The notes: generated from the sequence alone by a model not told the origin. Counted from the stretch's first letter, positions 17,784-27,590 are shown. The stretch is DNA of 64,000 bases from Chryseobacterium glaciei (GCF_001648155.1 NZ_CP015199.1:4349001-4413000); one strand, 5' to 3'. Numbers and translations: made by a program.

Positions 17784-18773
17784 TTGAAGAAAATTGTCAT
17801 TTTTTCATTGTTTCTATCAGGAATTGTTTCTTTTGCTCAAACAGGAACAAATGTTTATCCATTTTTAAATATTCCTGTATCTGCCAGACAAGCGGCCTTG
17901 GGTGGAGACGCAATTACCATAAGAGATTATGATGTTTCTTTTGCTATTGCAAACCCGGCGTTACTGAATAAAGATTCTGATAAACAGCTCTCTGTGAATG
18001 GTGCTGCGTATCTAGCCGACTCAAAATACGGAACGATAGCTTTTGCCAAAGATTTTGATAATGGTCATATGGCCACGATCAATGCAAGGTATATGAGCTA
18101 TGGTGACATCCCGCGAACGGATGAAAGTGGTTTTGAGAACGGAAATTTCACAGCCTCTGATGTTGCTGTGGGAGCCGGATATGCGTACCAGTTTGAAGAA
18201 GATTGGACAATTGGTGGAGGCATAAACTTCATCACTTCAAAAATTGATACTTATACATCTTCTGCCATTGGAGGGAATTTCGGAGTTACTTATCACAATA
18301 AGAAGCGTAAAGAAGTTGTTTCCGTAGTTGCCAGAAACTTTGGATATCAGTTTAAATCTTTCAACGGGACGAGAGAAAACCTTCCGTTCAGAGTAGATTT
18401 AGGATATACTAAAATTTTGACAGCAATTCCTTTGGCGATTACTATTACTGCTCATGATTTGCAACAGCTTGATATTTCTTCCGACTATAATTTAAACGGT
18501 CAGGAAGTGAATGTTGGACGAAAAATTGCCGATCACTTCTCTATCGGAGCAGAATTATTCCCTGAAAAAAGTTTTAACATCAGATTAGGTTACAACGTAA
18601 AAAGAGGAAATGAATTGGCAGTAGTAGATCAAAGAAATTTTTCTGGACTTTCCGGAGGTTTCGGGATCAAAATTGCAAAATTCAGGATAGATTATGCTCA
18701 CGTAAGATATCATAACTCTTCCAATGTCAACCAAATAGGAGTTTCTATGGATCTTAGCGGACACAGATATTAA
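17784..18773 (+). CDS. porQ: Type IX secretion system protein PorQ
   Basis: A 329-residue outer-membrane beta-barrel-type protein with a signal peptide (KKIVIFSLFLSGIVSFAQ) and the PorQ-like start of the mature part, NVYPFLNIPVSARQAALGGD. Repeated aromatic/glycine strands continue to the C-terminal AHVRYHN. PorQ works with PorU, PorV and PorZ in the surface attachment complex of the type IX system. The start codon is TTG: an in-frame stop lies three codons upstream (17775) and no ATG intervenes. cmk follows 87 bp downstream, an arrangement I know from other Bacteroidota. Confidence 0.85.
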   Translation: MKKIVIFSLFLSGIVSFAQTGTNVYPFLNIPVSARQAALGGDAITIRDYDVSFAIANPALLNKDSDKQLSVNGAAYLADSKYGTIAFAKDFDNGHMATINARYMSYGDIPRTDESGFENGNFTASDVAVGAGYAYQFEEDWTIGGGINFITSKIDTYTSSAIGGNFGVTYHNKKRKEVVSVVARNFGYQFKSFNGTRENLPFRVDLGYTKILTAIPLAITITAHDLQQLDISSDYNLNGQEVNVGRKIADHFSIGAELFPEKSFNIRLGYNVKRGNELAVVDQRNFSGLSGGFGIKIAKFRIDYAHVRYHNSSNVNQIGVSMDLSGHRY

Positions 18774-18860
18774 TTTTCACCAATTAAGAAATTATTATTT
18801 TAATTAATAAAATTTCTTAGTATTTCTTGGTTTTTTAGAAAAAATTTTGAAATTTGCGGT

Positions 18861-19535
18861 ATGAAAAAACCTGTAATAGCTATCGATGGGTACTCGTCTA
18901 CCGGAAAAAGTTCAATATCCAAGGTCATTGCCGACAAATTAGGAATTGTTCATCTGGATACAGGTGCGCTTTACAGAGGTATTACCTGGTTTGCGCTTCA
19001 AAACTGTCTTAATGATAATGGGTCTATCAATTTGGAAGGATTATTTTCTTCTTTAGGCCAAATTCAGCTTGAGTTTAAAAATAACGATGGCGAATTGGTT
19101 CTTCATCTTAATCATACTGATATTTCTAAAGAAATCAGAAGCAATGAAGTTTCTTCTAACGTAAGTTTAATCGCAAAACAAAAAGAAGTAAGAGATTTTT
19201 TACTTCATTCTCAACGTTCTTTGGCAGAAAAAGGCGGGATTATTATGGACGGACGTGACATCGGGACAGTAGTTCTGCCAAATGCGGACTTCAAATTTTT
19301 CCTTACTGCCAGTATTGACGAAAGAACAAAAAGAAGATACAACGAACTTTTAAGTCTGGGAATCGAGGCAGAAGAAGAGCAAGTAAAGGAAAACCTCATT
19401 ATCCGTGATAAGATAGACAGCGAGAGGGAAATAGCCCCATTGAAGCAGGCTGACGACGCCATTGTTATCGACAATACCAACCTTACCAAAAAAGAAACTA
19501 TTGAAAGTATTCTTTCCCATATTAAAAACTTTTAA
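18861..19535 (+). CDS. cmk: Cytidylate kinase
   Basis: A 224-residue NMP kinase converting CMP and dCMP to their diphosphates. The P-loop is GYSSTGKSS near residue 10, followed by LDTGALYRGITWFAL, MDGRDIGTVVLPNAD and KIDSEREIAPLKQADDA. Full family length. It follows porQ, probably in one transcript. Confidence 0.95.
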   Translation: MKKPVIAIDGYSSTGKSSISKVIADKLGIVHLDTGALYRGITWFALQNCLNDNGSINLEGLFSSLGQIQLEFKNNDGELVLHLNHTDISKEIRSNEVSSNVSLIAKQKEVRDFLLHSQRSLAEKGGIIMDGRDIGTVVLPNADFKFFLTASIDERTKRRYNELLSLGIEAEEEQVKENLIIRDKIDSEREIAPLKQADDAIVIDNTNLTKKETIESILSHIKNF

Positions 19536-19629
19536 CAATTTTTAATAAACAATACCCTGTTTTGGTACATTAATTGTAAGATTTAAAGCGTAAAAAACTA
19601 ATATTTATTAACTATTAAAAAAACGAAAA

Positions 19630-19977
19630 ATGTCTAGAAAAGAGAAAAATACAGCAGGTATATTAGCGGGACTTCTTGCAGGTGCTGCAGCAGGTGTAAT
19701 CTTAGGAATGCTTTATGCTCCGGAAGAAGGAAAAGAAACTAGAAAAAAAATTAAAACTAAAGCTAGCGATCTTAAAGATCAGGCTAAAGAAAAGTATGGA
19801 GAGGTTTCTGAAAAAGTGAAAGACCAATATGGTAATATTTCATCTACTTTTAAAGAAACAGCTAATAATGTAGCTCATACAATGAAAGACGGTTACGATA
19901 AATACAAAGATCAGATTGTTTCTAAAACTACAGATGTAGTGAAAAATGTAGAAGCAGAATTGAACGATCTTAAATAA
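19630..19977 (+). CDS. YtxH domain protein
   Basis: A 115-residue protein with an N-terminal glycine/alanine-rich membrane segment (AGILAGLLAGAAAGVILGML) followed by APEEGKETRKKIK, the YtxH signature, and a long Lys/Asp helical tail. The family is often linked to general stress responses and the envelope. A terminator after it and two further small membrane-related genes downstream suggest a partly read-through trio. Confidence 0.85.
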   Translation: MSRKEKNTAGILAGLLAGAAAGVILGMLYAPEEGKETRKKIKTKASDLKDQAKEKYGEVSEKVKDQYGNISSTFKETANNVAHTMKDGYDKYKDQIVSKTTDVVKNVEAELNDLK

Positions 19978-20008
19978 TAAATAATTTATTTTTTAAGTAA
20001 ATTATAAG

Positions 20009-20040
20009 AAGGAACTTTGTGTACTAAAGTTCCTTTTTTT
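20009..20040 (+). terminator. Terminator after the YtxH gene
   Basis: AAGGAACTTT/AAAGTTCCTT 10-bp perfect stem with a 7-nt loop and a run of seven or more T. Confidence 0.8.
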
Positions 20041-20062
20041 GTAACTTTAAAAAAAACAATGA

Positions 20063-20371
20063 ATGATAGAAACTATAAAAGAATATGCATCTAAGAGAAT
20101 AGATCTTCTGAAGATTGAAGCTACAGAAAAGTCTTCTCTTTCTGCCGGTATCATTGCCTATCTTGCCATATTACTTACCGCTTTTGCTTTTTTTATCATC
20201 CTTTTTAATTTTGGGATTGCATTTCTTATTGGCAAAGCTTTAGATAATATTTCTTATGGATTTTTAATTGTTGCTGCCTTTTACTTTGTAGTTATGATTC
20301 TTGTTGTTTTCTTTAAAACCAGAATCGTAAATTCGGTAGCAGATCAGGTAATTAAATTTTTAAATCATTAA
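20063..20371 (+). CDS. Putative holin-superfamily-like integral membrane protein
   Basis: A 102-residue protein with an amphipathic N-terminus (IETIKEYASKRIDLLKIEA) and two membrane helices (about residues 30-55 and 62-85). This is the layout of proteins called phage holin family or Actinobact_holin_X in non-phage contexts. No phage genes are near, so a lytic role is unlikely; it probably acts with the YtxH and 165-aa proteins at the envelope. Confidence 0.7.
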   Translation: MIETIKEYASKRIDLLKIEATEKSSLSAGIIAYLAILLTAFAFFIILFNFGIAFLIGKALDNISYGFLIVAAFYFVVMILVVFFKTRIVNSVADQVIKFLNH

Positions 20372-20374
20372 ACT

Positions 20375-20872
20375 ATGGGCAGAAACTACGACAGCTTAAA
20401 AGAATTAAGAATCAAGAAAAATTTATTGAAAGGTGAAATCAATGATTTGGAAAATCTTCTGACTTTTAAAAATACAAAAGAAAGTTTAAGCGCATTTACC
20501 AATGGTTTAACAGATCAATATCTACAGGAAAAGGTAGATGAAGATGGTGATGAAAAAATTGTTCTAAGAAAAGATGTGATTGCCAAACAATTGACCACTG
20601 AGGTTAAAGATATGTTTGTCAATAGAAATACCGCCATGGGAATTGCAAGTTCTGCATTAAAAGGAAATGCAATGGACAGCCTTATCAAGCTAGGAATCAC
20701 TGCGTTGGTAGGGAATTATGCAAAGAAAAACATGAGCAGTTCTAATTGGAAGAAGAAACTTCTGGGCGCTGCGTTGATCTACATCGCTCCTATTGCATTG
20801 AAATTTGTACGAAAAAAATTAGAAAGCTATCAGAAAAATAAAAGTGTTTCAAGCTTGGAACAGCTTATATAG
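20375..20872 (+). CDS. Conserved hypothetical protein in the YtxH trio
   Basis: A 165-residue protein starting 4 bp after the holin-like gene, thus translationally linked. The N-terminal half is a charged helical region (KELRIKKNLLKGEINDLENLL); the C-terminal half has two moderately hydrophobic segments (GITALVGNYAKKN and LLGAALIYIAPIALKF). I do not recognise the family. It is probably membrane-associated. Confidence 0.7.
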   Translation: MGRNYDSLKELRIKKNLLKGEINDLENLLTFKNTKESLSAFTNGLTDQYLQEKVDEDGDEKIVLRKDVIAKQLTTEVKDMFVNRNTAMGIASSALKGNAMDSLIKLGITALVGNYAKKNMSSSNWKKKLLGAALIYIAPIALKFVRKKLESYQKNKSVSSLEQLI

Positions 20873-20877
20873 TGTTG

Positions 20878-20943
20878 TAGAGTTTTAGAGTCAGAGAATT
20901 TTAGGGTTTGCAATAACTCAAACTCTCCCACTCTAAAACTCTA
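20878..20943. terminator. Large perfect stem-loop between convergent genes
   Basis: Fourteen-base perfect arms (TAGAGTTTTAGAGT and its complement) flank a 38-nt loop. The right arm includes the stop codon of the rRNA methylase gene. There is no long T run, so it may serve as a processing or bidirectional termination structure. Confidence 0.5.
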
Positions 20944-21675
20944 TTTCTCTCCTACCCTGAAAAGTTGTCCTAAAATAATCCCTGCAGCCATTGAAACATT
21001 CAGGCTTTCTGTGGATTGAGATTTACCAAATCTTGGGATACTGATGCTTTTTTGAAGTAATTTTTCTGTTTCTGGGCGCATTCCATTGCCTTCGTTACCT
21101 AAAATCAGATTCATTTTTTCAGGTTTTTTGAAAGTATAGATGTTTTCGCCTTCCATATCGGTTCCGATATTTATATTTTTTGTGTTTGAAAGATATTCAA
21201 CCAAATCAGTATAAACCATATTTACCCTCGTAAAAGAGCCCATAGTCGACATAATAACCTTCGGATTATAAACATCTACTGTGTCTTCACTGCAAATAAT
21301 CTGTTCAATTCCAAACCAATCTGCCAATCGAATGATCGTACCCAAATTTCCGGGATCCTGAATTCCGTCCAACACAAGCTGAACATTTTTATCCTTAAAT
21401 ATTTCTTCTGTTTTTAAGTGGCAAACTGCCACAGAATCTTTTGGAGTTTTCAGGAAACTAATTTTTTTCAACTCATTTTCAGACACATGAGTGATGGGAG
21501 CATCCGTACGGTCCAATTTTTGCGGATCGGTAGAAAATATTTCTTTAATTTTAAAATTAGAATTGGGAAGTTCGCAAATGATTTTATTACCTTCAACCAA
21601 AAACAAATTGTATTTTTGTCTGAACTTCTTTTTATCTAAAGACTGTAAAATTTTTATTGTATGAGCTGTAAGCAT
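20941..21675 (-). CDS. SpoU/TrmH-family RNA 2'-O-methyltransferase
   Basis: A 244-residue SAM-dependent RNA ribose methyltransferase of the knotted SPOUT class. An N-terminal RNA-binding part (KIICELPNSNFKIKEIF) precedes the SpoU domain with LDGIQDPGNLGTIIRLADWF, NLILGNEGNGM, and SIPRFGKSQSTESLNVS. The ATG at 21675 is chosen over a TTG at 21693; either start overlaps the divergent TamL-like gene. Which rRNA or tRNA residue is modified is not determined. Confidence 0.85.
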   Translation of the reverse strand: MLTAHTIKILQSLDKKKFRQKYNLFLVEGNKIICELPNSNFKIKEIFSTDPQKLDRTDAPITHVSENELKKISFLKTPKDSVAVCHLKTEEIFKDKNVQLVLDGIQDPGNLGTIIRLADWFGIEQIICSEDTVDVYNPKVIMSTMGSFTRVNMVYTDLVEYLSNTKNINIGTDMEGENIYTFKKPEKMNLILGNEGNGMRPETEKLLQKSISIPRFGKSQSTESLNVSMAAGIILGQLFRVGEK

Positions 21676-24261
21676 TATAAGAATTCTCCTCAAAAATATT
21701 ATAAAATTATCTCATTTGCAACATTTGTTGGCCTTCTTTATGCTTGTAGTACAACAAAGAAAGTTCCGGATGGTGAATATCTGCTTACACAAAACAATTT
21801 TGAGTTTGAAGATAAGAAAGAACTTTTCGACGGTGAACTGAAGAATTACGTTCAGCAAAAGCCGAATAAAAAGCAGTTTCTCTTTATGCCTTTAAGTTTA
21901 TGGCTGTATAATTCGGCTAATCCTAAGTACGATACGATTCTTAATGAATACATGACCTACCCAAACGAAATGAGAGATCAGAAATTACGTGATTCTCTTT
22001 TTATTAAATATAATATGAAAAGTAGCGTCGGGAAAAGCCTTTTAATAGACAGATTGTATCATAACTGGGGATCACCGCCGATAATTTTAGATCAGACAAA
22101 AACTGAAAAAAGCGCGCAATCTATTGAAAAAAGATTGACATATCGTGGTTATTGGGATGCGGAAGTTAAATTTAAACATGCTTTAGATTCAGCTTCTAAA
22201 AAAGCGGCTGTAACTTATTTTATTACGCATAAAGATCCTTCTCTTATCAAAGAATATTATTATAACATTCCGGATCCGAAGGTTAAAAATATTTATCAGC
22301 AAAAGATTCACGAAACTCTTATCAGATCTGGGAAAATCCTTGATCAGACCGTTCTTGAAAAAGAGGTTACAAGAATTAATGATCTTATGAGAGAATATGG
22401 TTATTATAAGTTTAATAATTTTAATGATGAAATTTATTTCGTTGCCGATTCTTTAAAAAGTAGAAAACAGATTCCTCTTACTTTAGAAATTCATAAAGAT
22501 TCTATTGACACTCCTTATAAGGTTGCGACAATAGGAAATATAGACGTGGCTATCATTGATGAAGCGGGTGATTATCTTAAAAATACAACGAAAGACAGTT
22601 TAAGAGGCATTAGATTTCATAAAGTCAATAATCAATATAAGACGAGGTCAATCTGGAGATCAATTATTGTGGGAAGTAAACAGCCTTATGATCAAAAAAA
22701 ATTAGATCTTACTAAGAGAAATCTTTTATCGATGAACAATTTCAGCATCATAAAAGCAAAAGACTCTTTAAGACATGGCGGCGGAACATCTCCCAACGAC
22801 AGTATTGTTGATGTAATGTATTTACTGAAACCGCTTCCAAAATATGAATTGAAATTAGGAACTGATGTTAATTATTCTCAGTTATTGAATTTAGGAGTTT
22901 CTCCTTCGATAGATTTAACAACGAGAAACGTTTTCAACGGTGCAGAAAACCTTTCAACAAGTCTTTCAGGAACTTTTGGTTCTATAAGAAGTACGAAGGA
23001 TATTAGCAAACGTATTTTAGCGTATGAAATTTCGGCGCAGGCTTCATTGAATTTCCCGAGATTATTGCTTCCTTTTGATTATTATAAATTCCTTCCAAAA
23101 AGATACAGTCCGACTTCTTCTATTGTTTTAGGAGCTGCGGTTCAGAATAATATAGGTTTAGGAAGAGTTAACTTTAATACAGGTTTAAATTATTTTGCAA
23201 CTGTTAATGATAAGGTTTCTCACAGACTTACCCTTTTCAATACACAGCTGAGTTTAACGAAAAATAAAGATGCTTATTACGATTATTTTGTAAATGATAA
23301 TATTATCAGAAATGAAATTTTCACTGATTATTTTCAGCATAATACAGATGCAGCGCAGGAATTTACTTCCGGGCAGAAAACAATTGATCAAATTTCTCAG
23401 GAAATTATTAATGACACCGATTATATAGGAACTCTTGATCAGACTGGTAGAGATCGATTAACGGCATTTTTGGGAACGTTGGTGAATAAAGACAGACAGA
23501 CGCAAGATGTTATTATTTCTTCGATGATCTATAATTTTGTTTATAATGAAATTGGTAAAAAAGACTATCCAAACGCATTTTATTTTAATGGAAAAGTAGA
23601 ATTAGCAGGTAATATTTTAAGTATATTCAATCAGAAAAGAAATGATGGGGGTATCGTAACAAGTCCTGAGAGAACCATTTTCGGGATCCCTTACGCTCAA
23701 TTTATCAAATTTGATTTTGATGTAAGAAAATATTTCAAATTCAGCAACAACCAAACTTTGGTATTGCGACAGTTCATAGGTCTTGGTATTCCTTATGGAA
23801 ACTCATCTTCAATGCCGGTGATCAGGTCTTACTTCAATGGTGGTTCCAACGATATCAGAGCTTGGGTTGCTTACGGAGGTCTTGGGCCATCTGATTCTCA
23901 GGTTGATGAAAGAGTTCGTACTTACATGACAGACAATGTAAAACTAACTACGAATATCGAATACAGAATCCCTTTTAATGAAATGTATGAAGGTGCCATT
24001 TTTACGGATATCGGTAATACATGGAGCCTTCGTAACCAAAATGACGGTTATGGAGATGAGTTTAAATTCAATAAATTCTTAGGGCAAATGGGTGTCGGTA
24101 GTGGCTTCGGGTTAAGGGTAAATGTAGCTTATATTACGCTTAGACTGGATCTTGCTTATAAAATCTATGATCCAAACAAACCGGATGGCGACAGATGGAG
24201 ATTTAAAGATTTCCAACCCTTCAAACCAACTCTGAATATCGCGTTCGGATATCCTTTCTAA
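21661..24261 (+). CDS. tamL: TamL-like BamA/TamA-family outer-membrane lipoprotein
   Basis: An 866-residue Omp85-superfamily protein. The N-terminus has a lipobox (LYAC, Cys29), marking the lipidated TamA variant of Bacteroidota. POTRA-type repeats follow (about residues 130-390), then a beta-barrel with the conserved region RSYFNGGSNDIRAW and terminal strands to FGYPF. TamA-like proteins act in insertion or lipid transport at the outer membrane. Its ATG overlaps the start of the divergent methylase gene by 15 bp, and its stop overlaps the convergent SanA-like stop. No TamB gene is in the window. Confidence 0.85.
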   Translation: MSCKHYKNSPQKYYKIISFATFVGLLYACSTTKKVPDGEYLLTQNNFEFEDKKELFDGELKNYVQQKPNKKQFLFMPLSLWLYNSANPKYDTILNEYMTYPNEMRDQKLRDSLFIKYNMKSSVGKSLLIDRLYHNWGSPPIILDQTKTEKSAQSIEKRLTYRGYWDAEVKFKHALDSASKKAAVTYFITHKDPSLIKEYYYNIPDPKVKNIYQQKIHETLIRSGKILDQTVLEKEVTRINDLMREYGYYKFNNFNDEIYFVADSLKSRKQIPLTLEIHKDSIDTPYKVATIGNIDVAIIDEAGDYLKNTTKDSLRGIRFHKVNNQYKTRSIWRSIIVGSKQPYDQKKLDLTKRNLLSMNNFSIIKAKDSLRHGGGTSPNDSIVDVMYLLKPLPKYELKLGTDVNYSQLLNLGVSPSIDLTTRNVFNGAENLSTSLSGTFGSIRSTKDISKRILAYEISAQASLNFPRLLLPFDYYKFLPKRYSPTSSIVLGAAVQNNIGLGRVNFNTGLNYFATVNDKVSHRLTLFNTQLSLTKNKDAYYDYFVNDNIIRNEIFTDYFQHNTDAAQEFTSGQKTIDQISQEIINDTDYIGTLDQTGRDRLTAFLGTLVNKDRQTQDVIISSMIYNFVYNEIGKKDYPNAFYFNGKVELAGNILSIFNQKRNDGGIVTSPERTIFGIPYAQFIKFDFDVRKYFKFSNNQTLVLRQFIGLGIPYGNSSSMPVIRSYFNGGSNDIRAWVAYGGLGPSDSQVDERVRTYMTDNVKLTTNIEYRIPFNEMYEGAIFTDIGNTWSLRNQNDGYGDEFKFNKFLGQMGVGSGFGLRVNVAYITLRLDLAYKIYDPNKPDGDRWRFKDFQPFKPTLNIAFGYPF

Positions 24262-24875
24262 TCAGGAGAAATTCCCAATACAAAATATACTACAGCAATT
24301 ACTCGAGCCAGAATTTCTCTGGCTTGATTTCTGTAGAAACTTTCAGGTTTATTGACGTCCTGAGCATCAAAACCCAGCGCATTCATATTATTATTTCTTG
24401 CAAAAAACAATGCACGGAGATTATGAAAACCTTGTGAAACAATAATGACATTGTCTTTTTTATAAACGTCTTTGCAACGTAAAATGCTTTTATAAGTATT
24501 AAAACCTTTTGGATCTTCTGTAATAATATCTTCCGGAACACCCTCCTGATACACCAGATATTTTTTCATGGCAGCGGGCTCGTTGTAACCTTTACTTTTT
24601 TCACCACTTACAATGATTTGCTTAATTTTTCCGTGATGATAAAGAAGTGCTGTTGCATCCATCCTTTTCGTAAAATAAGGATTAGACATTCCCGATCTCA
24701 TTTTAGGCGATGTGCCCAAAACCAAAGCAATCTCCCTCGGCGGAATTTTTGAGATTTTCGTATACGTACGACCTCCTGTAAGAGCAAATACCCAGGCATT
24801 GGCGAGACATATCAGCAGAATTCCAATTTCTACGGATATAAAGGCAAGGTTAAATATGTTTTTTACGATTCTCAA
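24258..24875 (-). CDS. SanA/YdcF (ElyC)-family membrane protein
   Basis: A 205-residue protein with an N-terminal membrane anchor (about residues 8-33) and a DUF218 domain: EIALVLGTSPKM, then IKQIIVSGEKSKGYNEPAAMKKYL and DNVIIVSQGFHNLRA. SanA-type proteins influence envelope permeability (vancomycin sensitivity at high temperature in E. coli); the biochemical activity is unclear. It overlaps the upstream ferredoxin reductase gene by 4 bp, so the two are translationally coupled. Confidence 0.85.
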   Translation of the reverse strand: MRIVKNIFNLAFISVEIGILLICLANAWVFALTGGRTYTKISKIPPREIALVLGTSPKMRSGMSNPYFTKRMDATALLYHHGKIKQIIVSGEKSKGYNEPAAMKKYLVYQEGVPEDIITEDPKGFNTYKSILRCKDVYKKDNVIIVSQGFHNLRALFFARNNNMNALGFDAQDVNKPESFYRNQAREILARVIAVVYFVLGISPD

Positions 24876-25996
24876 ATGAAATCAAAGTTAAGCTTTATTT
24901 TCTTAGTTTTTGCAATGGACATACAGGCTAAAATTTTTCCTTGAGCTTCTTCTTTTTCCGTTAAATATTCATTTTCCAACAGCTCAACTTCCCCTACTTC
25001 AAGATAACATTCGCAACTTCCGCAAATTCCTGATTTACATGAATAAGGAACAGAAAATTTTTGACTCAATAATTGTTGAAGAATTTTATCCTTATTATCC
25101 GGCAATTCTGCATGATATTCTTTTCCGAACATGGTAAAATCAACTTCCACATTTTCAATTAAAGGAAATTCTTTTTCTATTGGATAAATATCGTCATTAA
25201 ATTCTTCAAAAAGCTCAAAGTGAATATTTTTCTTAGGAATCCCGTGATGATAACATGCGTTTGCCAGCGTTTTAATCATTTCACCCTTTCCGCAGATCAA
25301 AACTTCGTCTACAGCATCCCAGATAGTAGATTCTTCATCAGTATCATCTAAATGTAGGATTTGATTAATAATTAAATTCAATTTCTTGGCATCTAATCTT
25401 CCATAAAAAAATTGATCGGCCGTTTTTTCCTGAGAAAAGAAATAGAAAATTTGTAATCTGTCACCACAAATTCTTGCAAGATTATCTAACAAATCTCGAT
25501 AAACCAATTCCTCAGAATTCTTATTTCCAAAGAATAAAAACAATCTCGTTCTCGGTTCTGTATGAAGAATATTTTTATAGTGACTTAAAATTGGGGTAAT
25601 ACCAATTCCTGCAGCAAAAGCGACAATCGTTCTGAATTCATGAGGTTTGGAAACCAATGTAAATCTTCCGCTCGGCTCACTTACAAGTAACTCATCTCCT
25701 ACTTTATAGTTTTTAAATAGTTCGGAAGTCGCTCCATCAGGCGAATTTACTTTTATTCCTAAACTTATTTTTTTCTCATAAGGAGCAGACGTCATCGAAT
25801 AATCATTAATAACATCTTTACCATGAGATTGAAATTTTACACTTACAAACTGCCCTGCTTCAAATTGGAAATTTTCATGCAAATTCTCGGGAATCTCAAA
25901 CTCCAGAGAAAAAGTATTTTTGGTAAGTTCTTCCTTTTTTGTTACTTTTAACCAATGAAACTGCGTCAGTTTCCCTTTATAGATTTGTTGTTCCAT
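24872..25996 (-). CDS. 2Fe-2S ferredoxin/flavin reductase (PaaE-like)
   Basis: A 374-residue fusion of a ferredoxin-NADP reductase module and a plant-type 2Fe-2S ferredoxin. The FAD region contains NDYSMTSAPYEK; the NAD(P) region contains FAAGIGITPILSH. The C-terminal cluster has Cys residues in SCKSGICGSCECYL and a last Cys in ILACMS. Such proteins pass electrons from NAD(P)H to oxygenases or other partners. No oxygenase is adjacent; the partner is unknown. Confidence 0.85.
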   Translation of the reverse strand: MEQQIYKGKLTQFHWLKVTKKEELTKNTFSLEFEIPENLHENFQFEAGQFVSVKFQSHGKDVINDYSMTSAPYEKKISLGIKVNSPDGATSELFKNYKVGDELLVSEPSGRFTLVSKPHEFRTIVAFAAGIGITPILSHYKNILHTEPRTRLFLFFGNKNSEELVYRDLLDNLARICGDRLQIFYFFSQEKTADQFFYGRLDAKKLNLIINQILHLDDTDEESTIWDAVDEVLICGKGEMIKTLANACYHHGIPKKNIHFELFEEFNDDIYPIEKEFPLIENVEVDFTMFGKEYHAELPDNKDKILQQLLSQKFSVPYSCKSGICGSCECYLEVGEVELLENEYLTEKEEAQGKILACMSIAKTKKIKLNFDFI

Positions 25997-26028
25997 ACTT
26001 CAATTCAAAAATAGCTAAAAAATAATTT

Positions 26029-26592
26029 ATGAGGAAGATAATTTTATCCACGCTTGTTCTAGTTGCACTTTCAAGCTGTAAAAAAGAAAGCCAGAAAACT
26101 GATGAAAACGCTGTTACCGAGGATTCGGTTACTGTTTCACAAAATACAGAACCTGCTTCTCCTGCTTTAGCATTAAAAGTTTTGACTACACAACAGGCTT
26201 CCGACTTTTTAAAAACTAAAAATGACACTTTATATGTAACCAATTTCTTTGCAACCTGGTGTGGACCATGTGTAAGAGAAATCCCACATTTTAAAGAAAA
26301 AATCACGGAATTAAAAGGAAAACCTGTAAAAATTACATTTGTAAGCGTTGATAATAAAGATGTCTGGAATACAGATGTTCCTCGTTTTGTAAACGAACAA
26401 GGCATTAGTGAAAACACGCTATTGCTTGACGGAAAACTTCTTGATGCCAACTTTTTCAAAAGCAATTTCACAAAATGGGACGGAGGAGCCATTCCTTTCA
26501 CCTTTATGAGAAAGGGTGATAAGACCGATGAATACTTGGGAATGATAACTCCTGAGCTATTAGATTCTAAAATAAAATTTTTTCTAAAATAA
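26029..26592 (+). CDS. TlpA-like thioredoxin-fold lipoprotein
   Basis: A 187-residue protein with a lipobox (LSSC, Cys17) and a TlpA/ResA-type thioredoxin fold; the redox motif is TWCGPC with Cys78 and Cys81. It is likely anchored in the periplasmic face of a membrane and reduces or oxidises disulfides. It is divergent from the ferredoxin reductase and 21 bp upstream of the FecCD permease gene, so it may share that operon. Confidence 0.87.
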   Translation: MRKIILSTLVLVALSSCKKESQKTDENAVTEDSVTVSQNTEPASPALALKVLTTQQASDFLKTKNDTLYVTNFFATWCGPCVREIPHFKEKITELKGKPVKITFVSVDNKDVWNTDVPRFVNEQGISENTLLLDGKLLDANFFKSNFTKWDGGAIPFTFMRKGDKTDEYLGMITPELLDSKIKFFLK

Positions 26593-26613
26593 ATCTTACA
26601 GAATTCTTTCTGA

Positions 26614-27588
26614 ATGATGTCAAATAAATTTAAAATCCTGTGTTTACTGTTTTTAATCGCCATTATTATTACAGCGATCATTAATCTGAACACAGGATTT
26701 TTAAGTCTCCATGTTCAGGATTTTTTCATGAGCTCTGAGAATAATCAAATTGCAGAAATTCGTGTTAACAGAGTTTTAGTGATGCTTCTGGCAGGAATAT
26801 CAATTCCGACCTCAGGTTTTTTGATGCAGGAATATTTTCAAAATCCATTAGCCGGGCCGGACATTTTAGGGATTACTTCTGTCGCAAGCTTATCTGTTGC
26901 ATTTTATATCTTTTTCTCATACAATATTCTTCTTCCTGAATTTCTTCAAAACAGCTTTCTGAGCCTATCTGCCATTGGTGGAAGTTTACTCTTGATGCTG
27001 GTTTTATTATCAATGTCGAATAAATTTCAGGATAAATCTTACTTAATTATTTTTGGATTTTTGGTTTCCGCATTTGCCGGAGCGATTGTTTCATTACTTC
27101 AATTTTATGCTGAAAATCAAAGCCTGAAAAACTATATTTTATGGTCTTTCGGAGCCAATAATATGGTAACGAGAAATCAGATTTATGTTTTATCAATTTT
27201 AGTTTTGATAGGATTATTTATCTGCTTTAAAACCATAAAACCTCTTATTGGAAATTCTTTAGGAACTTCATACGCACAAAGTTTAGGCGTAAATTTGAAT
27301 CGTTTAAAAATATTAATCATTGTAGCTTCTTCCCTACTTTCCGCGTCTATTACAGCGTTTTTGGGGCCTATTTTATTTATAGGAATCATTGTTCCTCACT
27401 TTTGCAGATTGGTTTATAATCCCGCAAAACTCTGGCAGCAATGGATTTTAAATATGTTTTTGGGAATGTTGATGATGTTATTATTTTCAATCGTTGCAGA
27501 AAAAACGCAAGTCCCAATAAATGTAATAAGCTCTATATTTGGAATTCCTGTGATATTGATGATGCTTTTGAAACAGAATAAAGTTTAG
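26614..27588 (+). CDS. FecCD-type iron ABC transporter permease
   Basis: A 324-residue integral membrane permease of the iron-siderophore/haem/B12 ABC family, about nine to ten helices. It has LAGPDILGITSVASLSV and the late GPILFIGIIVPHFCRLVYN typical of BtuC/FecD. The gene ends with TAG at 27586-27588, and two bases later a terminal inverted repeat of a cassette begins. Its ATPase gene resumes at 28202. The binding protein is not in the window. Confidence 0.9.
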   Translation: MMSNKFKILCLLFLIAIIITAIINLNTGFLSLHVQDFFMSSENNQIAEIRVNRVLVMLLAGISIPTSGFLMQEYFQNPLAGPDILGITSVASLSVAFYIFFSYNILLPEFLQNSFLSLSAIGGSLLLMLVLLSMSNKFQDKSYLIIFGFLVSAFAGAIVSLLQFYAENQSLKNYILWSFGANNMVTRNQIYVLSILVLIGLFICFKTIKPLIGNSLGTSYAQSLGVNLNRLKILIIVASSLLSASITAFLGPILFIGIIVPHFCRLVYNPAKLWQQWILNMFLGMLMMLLFSIVAEKTQVPINVISSIFGIPVILMMLLKQNKV

Positions 27589-27590
27589 GT

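Noticed and set aside
20063..20371. Phage holin as a sign of prophage
   Set aside because: No lysin, tail, capsid or integrase genes are nearby; this holin-like family is common in ordinary chromosomes.
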